Below are positions 30,410-36,387 of a DNA stretch of 36,387 bases, piece after piece. The DNA lies in NCBI GenBank assembly GCA_964463255.1, contig CAYXBC010000005.1, positions 1-36,387 of the forward strand, read 5' to 3'. Made by a program: the position numbers and the translations under genes. Position 1 is the stretch's first letter. Every line of letters starts with the position of its first letter. This DNA comes from CAJBLF01 sp964463255 (lineage in GTDB: Bacteria > Patescibacteriota > Gracilibacteria > Absconditabacterales > Absconditicoccaceae). Below the pieces are notes generated by a model. The model did not search any database, had not been told where the DNA came from, and saw nothing but the letters and a program-made list of their open reading frames with translations.

Positions 30410-31465
30410 ATGATCATAGGTTATGTCTACGATAGACAAGAAAACTTAATCTGACAAATTTTCAATGTTTTTTGATTTGAATGTACTCTCAAACTCAACG
30501 ATATCTCAGCTTGAGAACTTACCGTGATGAATGAAAATATGAATAATATTTTGAATATTCTCAAGGAAAATAATCGCATCAAAGTCATGGAAAACAACAA
30601 TGGAAAAGAAAGATTAATGATTGAATGATACATCAGAGGGATAGAAGCTACCTTGAAAAATACTATTATAAAAATTGAAGATTATCTCAGCTTTTTGGAT
30701 GATAAAATCGTTTTTAGTGCGATCAATTTTACTGGGCAAGTGAAGGTTCTTTTGCAGTCTATCATAGATCAAATCAATGCTAGAGAAAATACAGGACTCG
30801 CTCTTGATTGTAATATCACCGCAACGGTCACAAAACAATACTCCAAAGGAGATACTTTCCTAAGTATTCTTAAAGATTTAAGGGAAAACGACTATGAATT
30901 CATCATCAAAGACCATGTTTTGTATTTTAGAGATACCATCGGAGTTGATAGATCGCTTATTAACAACGATTATAGAGAGTTTATGCGAGATGTTAATTCG
31001 CCACTAGATAGGACAATCAGAGATGCAAAAATGATAATGGACATCAAACAGATGTGTAATTGCTGTATTGGAAAAGATGGCGACAGTTATGCATACACCG
31101 AAGATATCTCAAGTATTGCTGAATTTTGAAGAATTGAGAGATCGTTTACTAACAATGGAAATATTACTCAAGCCACCCAAAACTATGTAGATGAAAGGAA
31201 AAACTCACTGAGAGAGTTTGATATTTCTCCTAATGTTTCTGATTTCTTTTATTGTGATCTTGGAGATATTGTGAGGGTGTATATCAATTCTTGAAATGAT
31301 CTGATGTTTTATGATGGAACCTTGAAAGTTATCGAAAAGTCGTATACAGCATGAGAGATGGGTAAAATCACCTTCAAGTTGAGTAAAAACCAAGTCAAAG
31401 CACCTCAGCTTGATGAAAAACTAAAGGAAATTAATGCCAGGGTCAGAAGTTTGGAATTGAAGTAA
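30410..31465 (+). CDS. Tail-associated / baseplate protein (Gp37-like)
   Basis: This 351-residue phage tail protein follows the Dit-like gene with a 4-base gap. It begins with beta-structure (ECTLKLNDISAGELTV), typical of the first tail-hub domain. A helical and beta middle with LLQSIIDQINAREN follows, then a C-terminal part reading YCDLGDIVRVYINS and KVIEKSYTAGEMGKITFKLS, the common end of Gp37-like and Tal hub proteins ('GD.V.v........y.G.V...e.......g..v.l.i'). It ends in a short coiled coil. Position and length support a tail hub; no peptidase motif is visible. Confidence 0.7.
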
Positions 31466-31528
31466 TAGGTTTATTTTTTCTGTTTGTGAATAAAATACAC
31501 TCAGTTTTATCAATTGAGATTTTTATTC

Positions 31529-34500
31529 ATGGAAAGATGCTCCCTACTTAATGGAAATATTGTTAATCAAGATAGCGATTACTCGGCTCCTTTACTCGCT
31601 TTGACTGATGGTTGAGTAATTGAAGGACTCGAAGTTTCTCATATCGATGGAAATAACTTTGAAGTTAGTATAGGAAACTGTCTAGTCAAAGGTGTAAAAA
31701 CCAATGGAGATAAGGTTTTGGTACACTTCCAAAGTACAGAAATCAAACAGATTTCATTGGCATGACCAAAAAAAGTGTGGGTCGAAATAAATCAACAAAA
31801 TCTCGATAACCCACTTTTGAATCCTATCACAGGACTTGGTATCGGTCAGATCAAGTATGGAGATACTTATCCAAGTAAAAACTATGTCGCTTTGGCAAGC
31901 ATAAATGCCAGCAATGAAGTGACCAATGAACAACTCGTGATCAAAAATATCAATACGGTTATCAATCATGCTATCGCACAAATTCAGATCGGTGCGACCA
32001 CTTTTTCGGCAACTTCAAGCTGACCAAGTAATATCTACAATATCGAATATGCCTGACCAATCCCAACAAATGTTGAAGACGATCCAATGAGCATCCCACA
32101 AAATATTCTTCTCTATTTCAAAGCACATCAACCTAATACGAGTAACATTATGGTTTCTGTGAATACCTCGGCTTGAACTCTCACGGCTCCACTCAAAAAA
32201 ATGCTTGATCGTGATCTAGATGCAGGAGATATCAAAGCAGATCAACGAGTCATTATGCAACGAGATGGTGACCAATTTCAAATGCAATCACAAATAGCTC
32301 AGGTGCCTGTAGGTACCGTTCAAAATATGGCTATCCAAGGACAAGTAGGAGAAGAAGTATCCGTTGGTCAGATTGGTTTTGTTGGAAGATGAACCGTTGA
32401 TAAAATGAGAATAGAACAACTTGATGGAAGTTGATTATATAATGTTTGAGATGGAACCAATATCAAACTCAGAGCAATGCTTATCACAGGTCGTGATAAC
32501 ATTCTCAGAAAAGTTACCATAAACCTATGAAAAGTCTGATGACCGAGTGATCAAATCTATTGTAGAATCTATGCAAGTAATGGGACTACCTTGATTGCTT
32601 CAAGTAGTAATTATTACGACAACACATCAATCTCTTCAAGTAACGAACAGAAAAACTTTTTATTTGGTGATCTCATTTTACAACCACAAAGCAAATACTA
32701 TATTTCCTTTGAAAGAACCTGAGGTAACAACACGACCAACTACTACACACTGAGAGCTTCATGAACTCAGTTTATCTACCCAATGGCATACATTGAGAAG
32801 TTCAATGGTTCTCAATGGGAATTCATGTCAGGATATATCCGACTTTCAGTACAGATGGGATTTAATCACGAACTCTCAAAACGATATCCATCTCAACCAG
32901 AATATGAATCTACAGCTTCTATGGACTGAGTATTTACACAAAATAAACTCAAAGATGAAGTCTGTGAAATCGTGCAAGATGGAACAGCGAACTCTTTTTT
33001 GGCACTTACTCCTGGGAATAATTACTATCTCAATAATATTGATTCATGAAATAAAAATCTTTCTCGAAATACGAGTACCCATTTTGGGTATCAAGTAGAG
33101 AACCAAGAAAAGCTTTGTATGAGTTTCAAGTTATCGTATGCGATCAATACGGACAGAATTTTTCTTGGTTTTGCAAAAGTAAATACACCAACTGACAATA
33201 TCGTGGTTTCAATCCAAACCGATGATAATGGAAAACCATCATGAACACTTGTTCATCCAAATGCCACATTCAATGTATCAGGATCAACACTCATGAGCCA
33301 GTTTTACAAAAGATTATATCTTTTCAATTGATTTTTCAACCTCAAAGACAGTACAGTATATTGGATCGTCTTGGAAAGGGATGGTGGACTTAATACTTCA
33401 CACTATTATACAGTTTTGATCTACAATTCTGATGTCTATTCGAGAGGGAATATGATGACTTACATAAATTCAAAATGGACTACCCAGACTTGGGATATGT
33501 TTTTCTCGTTTACCAACGAATACGATGGGATAAGGCAACATGTCTACAATGAAAATAGGAACTTTGGAAATAGTAATGGATGATCTGTCGTCGCTTGTCA
33601 GAGTTTTCATGGAGTTAGTCCAATGATGATCAAATCTATCATGCTGGCAATATGGCAGATATCTAGTCCGAACGATGGAATCAGAATCAGGATAGAGAAA
33701 AATTTTGCACAAATTCCAGGTGCTTCATGATATCAAAATACGAATCGAAATGGGGTCGATCAGATTTTTGGAAGTACGACCGTTGTGAAATATGCACAAA
33801 GCTTCGTTGGTTCAGAATATCTAGAAACCTGATTAATAACTTTCTATATGAAAAAAAACAATGTCCCAACTGATACTATGACGGTCAGGATAGAAACGGA
33901 TGACTGATGAAGTCCAAGTGGAACATTAATCAACCCAAATGCACAAACGACAATGGCTCCAGCATCAATGAGTGCCTGACGAGATTGGATGACTCTCCAA
34001 TTTCCAGGAAGTGTGAAGATGGATAAAAATACGAAATATTGGATCGTTCTCACAAGAAGTGGGGCTGTGAATGCAGTACACAATTATTCAATCTGAATCT
34101 ACAATGCAAATGTCTATGCACAATGAGATAATAAGAGCTTTGATGGTACAACCTGGACTACCGTAAATAATGATATTATGTTCAGATTTGGAAACACTGA
34201 TTTTATGGTCGATGTACCAAGTGGTGATCTCGCTCATCCAAATGCTGAGGTTATTATTCCTTCTTCTCAAATTTCAACAGGAGTGAGAAACCAATCATTT
34301 GATTTTCCATGAAGCTTTGTCTTAGACAAAAATACTAAGTATTGGATAGTGTTATCAAGAACAGGTAGCCAGTTCAACAATGGATACTACCAATTTGCCG
34401 TGAACAATAACTGAGCCTTCATGTATGGACACTATTTGGAAACTGGTACCTGAGCATTTTATATTTCAGGAGTAGAAAATAGGTGTTTATTTTTCAATCT

Positions 34501-34996
34501 CTGACTTTTGTATGAAAGACCAAAAGGGGTCGTTAATACTCAGATTCCTTCATTTCTCAATCGATGTACTTTTGTCGGAAAAGCTCTCAGTCTAACAAAT
34601 CTTGCTATCAAGAACTGAAGGATGGTAGGAGATAACTCAAAAATAATGAGGGTTGATTGATGGACAAACTATAGTGTGAACTGTACTTCCTGTAATACTG
34701 AAGTTTGGTGACCAGTATTTAGTGTGGGTATCGGAAATATGAGATTTGAAGTCTGAGGATGAGGAAACTGGTCGACCACAGGAAGGCTTTATATGGCAGA
34801 TGATGAACAGACTTTGTTGAACGGTTGATGAACCCAAATCCAATCTCTGACTACTGGTAATGTTACCTTTTTGGCGAACCCTACCAAGAAGTACAGAATC
34901 AGAGTAAATGGAACCACTACCTGTTGATCATGATGTTCGGCATCCCACTATGCACAGGTCACTTTCGAGCCATTTGCAGGAAGTTTGATAGTCTAG
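31529..34996 (+). CDS. Large phage tail / receptor-binding-type protein with repeated domains
   Basis: This single 1,155-residue frame is broken by more than thirty TGA codons under the standard code. The N-terminal about 250 residues resemble a baseplate connector. A helical linker (about 230-290) follows, then at least four related beta-sandwich units ending in the motif 'YWIVLTRSGxxNxxxxY'. Examples are STVYWIVLERDGGLN, DKNTKYWIVLTRSGAVN, DKNTKYWIVLSRTG and a divergent SKYYISFERTGGNN. These look like carbohydrate-binding-like modules. A Cys-containing C-terminal domain closes it. The position after the tail hub and the modular repeats suggest the host-binding fibre or baseplate protein; the receptor is unknown. 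Confidence 0.78.
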
Positions 34997-35023
34997 TTTT
35001 TATCTTTTTAATTTTTCAAAAGT

Positions 35024-35437
35024 ATGATACTTCGTAATGCCACCAAAGAAATACTTCATGGAGTGAGACCATGATCGGTTGTTGATATTCCAAACAACCA
35101 TCCAGACAGAATTAATCAGTTACTTGAAGATGGTTTTGAGGAGATTTGAGAGGTTTACATCGCTTCTCTAGAAGACTTTAATCCGATGATTTGTTATCGT
35201 GCATTGAAACAGATTATTAGAGAAAACTGGAACTGAGATGTCGATGCAATGACCATCGTAGATATGAAACTCAAATATATCGAGCTTTGACTGACGATAA
35301 GAATTCCACTCGTTACTGATCCTGATGAAGACTGTCAGTGATTTAGCAAAAGTTATGAAACCACCAAACAAGAAAGGGAAAAAACAGGCACTGAGAAATC
35401 TTCTGACCCCAAACCTTCTAAGTCTTTATCCTCGTAA
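35024..35437 (+). CDS. Small phage structural-region protein
   Basis: This 137-residue protein is not recognised. An N-terminal folded part of about 100 residues (KEILHGVRPGSVVDIPNNHPDRI, split at the TGA-coded Gly, then LLEDGFEEI, ELGLTIRIP) is followed by a hydrophilic Lys/Ser/Glu-rich tail. It lies between the large tail protein and two small membrane-protein genes. Its compact beta-rich start and position would fit a tail accessory or chaperone protein, but nothing is diagnostic. Confidence 0.65.
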
Positions 35438-35446
35438 TTACTACTC

Positions 35447-35713
35447 ATGTTAGAAAAAATCAAGAACAATGCTGTCACCATTACCATCAGCACCTTTGTT
35501 GGAATTATCGTTTTTGCCGTATCTCAGACTTGGACAGTTTCAAGGGGATATAGTGATTTTGAAGATAGGCTAAGCTATATCGAAAAAACCTATGTTAACA
35601 AAACTGAGTTTGAAAAGCTTCAAGTAAAAATGGACTTCATACTTCAAAGTCTATGAGAAATCAAAGACGATATGAAAGATCTCAAGAATAATTTTATCCT
35701 TAAAAACAAATAA
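35447..35713 (+). CDS. Small membrane protein with coiled coil (lysis-module type)
   Basis: The 88 residues contain an N-terminal transmembrane helix (about 10-27, ITISTFVGIIVFAVSQTW). A charged coiled coil follows (about 38-85, with regular Leu/Ile/Tyr spacing), and the end is basic. The gene starts 9 bases after the previous one and is followed within 1 base by a second small membrane protein and then the peptidase. This order fits a lysis module (XhlA-like anchor or holin helper). The sequence alone does not prove the role. Confidence 0.65.
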
Positions 35714-35714
35714 G

Positions 35715-35921
35715 ATGTTTTTCCAAAGTGTAATCAAAGCCACCGTTTTCATTCTCACTCTCTGAGGAGTGATTGGATTAATCATGGGAAAAATAACCTG
35801 AGAGCAATATTTGTGATTGATCACCGCTTTTATGACAGGTTACTTTTCATGAAGAATACCAAACCTTGAAAAAAAGTCCGATTCAACTTCTTTATCTCCT
35901 TCTCCAACTAAAGAATGATAG
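35715..35921 (+). CDS. Holin-like small membrane protein
   Basis: The 68 residues contain two short hydrophobic helices (about 5-24 and 33-47) joined by a Gly-turn with charged residues, and a Ser/Lys-rich hydrophilic tail. The size, the two helices and the position just before the cell-wall peptidase are those of phage holins, which let the lysin reach the wall. Several glycines are TGA, including the codon before the stop. The last bases overlap the start codon of the peptidase gene at 35915, suggesting translational coupling. Confidence 0.65.
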
Positions 35922-36277
35922 AACCAAAAAGAGATAATTCCATCTCAAGTCTTGATCCCAATTTTAGAAAAAAGTTTGATCCCTGGCGAGCAGAGGTGAC
36001 CAAAAAATATCCCAATGCTAGGCTTTTTGAAACAAGAAGGTCTGGAGAAAGACAAAAATGGCTCTATGGAATAGGGAGAACGCACTCACTTCATAGAAAG
36101 CCAGTTACTTGGACTTTGACTTCAAGACATATTCTTGGAATTGCCATAGATATAGTTTTTGTCCAAAAAGATGGAAATATTGGTCGAAATTGACCATACA
36201 ATGATTTAATCGTAATGGCAAAGAAGTATGGGATTAAAAATCTAAAACCTGCCGAAACCTGCCACTTTGAGGGGTAA
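35915..36277 (+). CDS. Phage endolysin: VanY/CwlK-type peptidoglycan peptidase
   Basis: This 120-residue zinc peptidase has a size close to small phage L-alanyl-D-glutamate or D-Ala-D-Ala peptidases. ETRRSGERQKWLYGIGR matches the 'R....Q..ly..GRt' block. VTWTLTSRHILGIAIDI carries zinc ligands His72 and Asp79, and the end TCHFE gives His117. CGA after W24 and in the GWNGPY stretch read as Trp. It would cleave peptide cross-links of the host wall at lysis. Its start lies inside the end of the holin-like gene. Confidence 0.88.
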
Positions 36278-36318
36278 TTTTACATTCTCAATCGCTCCCA
36301 AAGAAAGCCAGAAAAAAT

Positions 36319-36347
36319 TTGACAAAATGGACCTATCTGAGTATACT
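36319..36347 (+). promoter_or_regulatory. Consensus-like promoter at the window edge
   Basis: TTGACA at 36319-36324 and TATACT at 36342-36347 are exactly 17 bases apart. It overlaps the possible reading frame from 36327, so only one of the two may be real. An ATG at 36381 would suit a transcript starting near 36354. Confidence 0.4.
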
Positions 36348-36387
36348 ATAGAGGATTTATTTTCCGATATAGATATAGCGATGAATA
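36327..36387 (+). CDS. Possible start of a further gene, cut by the window edge
   Basis: From ATG 36327 the frame stays open to the end (MDLSEYTIEDLFSDIDIAMN), an acidic, protein-like start. Fifty bases separate it from the endolysin gene. It conflicts with the promoter-like elements at the same place. Too little is present to assign a function. Confidence 0.35.
   Translation, partial: MDLSEYTIEDLFSDIDIAMN

Larger units (their letters stand above)
25672..36387. mobile_element. Putative prophage or phage remnant, incomplete
   Basis: The region starts directly after tRNA-Leu with a serine recombinase gene. It continues with regulatory and small genes and then a siphophage-order tail module: tape measure end, distal tail, tail-associated protein, large receptor-binding-like protein, small membrane proteins and peptidoglycan peptidase. 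Terminase, portal, capsid and most tail genes are missing between the methyltransferase and the tape-measure fragment. No second attachment site lies in the window, so the right end is unknown. The genes use TGA as Gly and CGA as Trp like the host, so the phage is adapted to this code. Confidence 0.75.

Noticed and set aside
287..36277. Dozens of apparent frameshifted or nonsense-interrupted genes when TGA is a stop
   Set aside because: The interruptions fall at glycine positions and the fragments join in one frame. They are sense codons in this code, not pseudogenes.

Overview
The window reads as a fragment of an uncultivated Patescibacteria/CPR genome of the Absconditabacterales (SR1) type. 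The main evidence is its genetic code. Nearly every real gene is interrupted by TGA under the standard code but runs intact when TGA is read as glycine. TGA falls exactly at conserved glycines, for example three consecutive TGA codons in the Rossmann loop of thioredoxin reductase. CGA and CGG fall where tryptophan is expected: both tryptophans of the thioredoxin DFWAEWCGPC motif, the W of the PKD motif and the W of ribosomal protein bS16. Inside one repeat protein CGA/CGG and TGG alternate at equivalent positions. This matches the code known for Absconditabacterales (UGA = Gly, CGA/CGG = Trp). All coordinates below use TAA and TAG as the only stops. Where 'W' is quoted it may be encoded by CGA or CGG.

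Host part, about 1-25,670. A thioredoxin reductase/thioredoxin pair (287-1606) is followed by a convergent membrane protein (1694-3262, minus). Next come two adjacent MscS-type channels (3394-5144) and an N-terminally truncated UvrB fragment (minus). A 1,693-residue secreted protein follows (6093-11174), with thrombospondin-type-3 repeats, PKD domains and 23 tandem four-cysteine repeats. A minus-strand cluster then holds tRNA-Ser(GCU), tRNA-Met(CAU), rpmG, rpsP, two membrane proteins and a small ferredoxin (11192-13335). On the plus strand are a small hypothetical protein and a very long membrane-anchored protein with four repeats of about 175 residues; its N-terminal anchor is separated from the body by one in-frame TAG. 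Cell-surface genes follow: a polysaccharide pyruvyl transferase-like protein, a membrane protein, a UVR-motif protein, a GT2 glycosyltransferase and an O-antigen ligase/polymerase-like protein. A minus cluster ssb-lepB-bPH-hsp20 and a plus-strand tRNA-Leu(CAA) close this part.

Mobile part, about 25,672-36,387. Directly after tRNA-Leu lies a large serine recombinase (minus), then a possible frameshifted small gene and a candidate small RNA. A siphophage-like gene set follows: an HTH protein, a ParB-methyltransferase, a tape-measure C-terminus, a distal tail protein, a tail-associated protein, a large receptor-binding-type tail protein, two small membrane proteins and a peptidoglycan peptidase. 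The methyltransferase breaks off mid-domain and is joined to the end of a tape-measure gene. The terminase, portal, capsid and most of the tail are absent at that point, so the element is either a deleted prophage or a misassembled one. The phage genes use the same altered code as the host.
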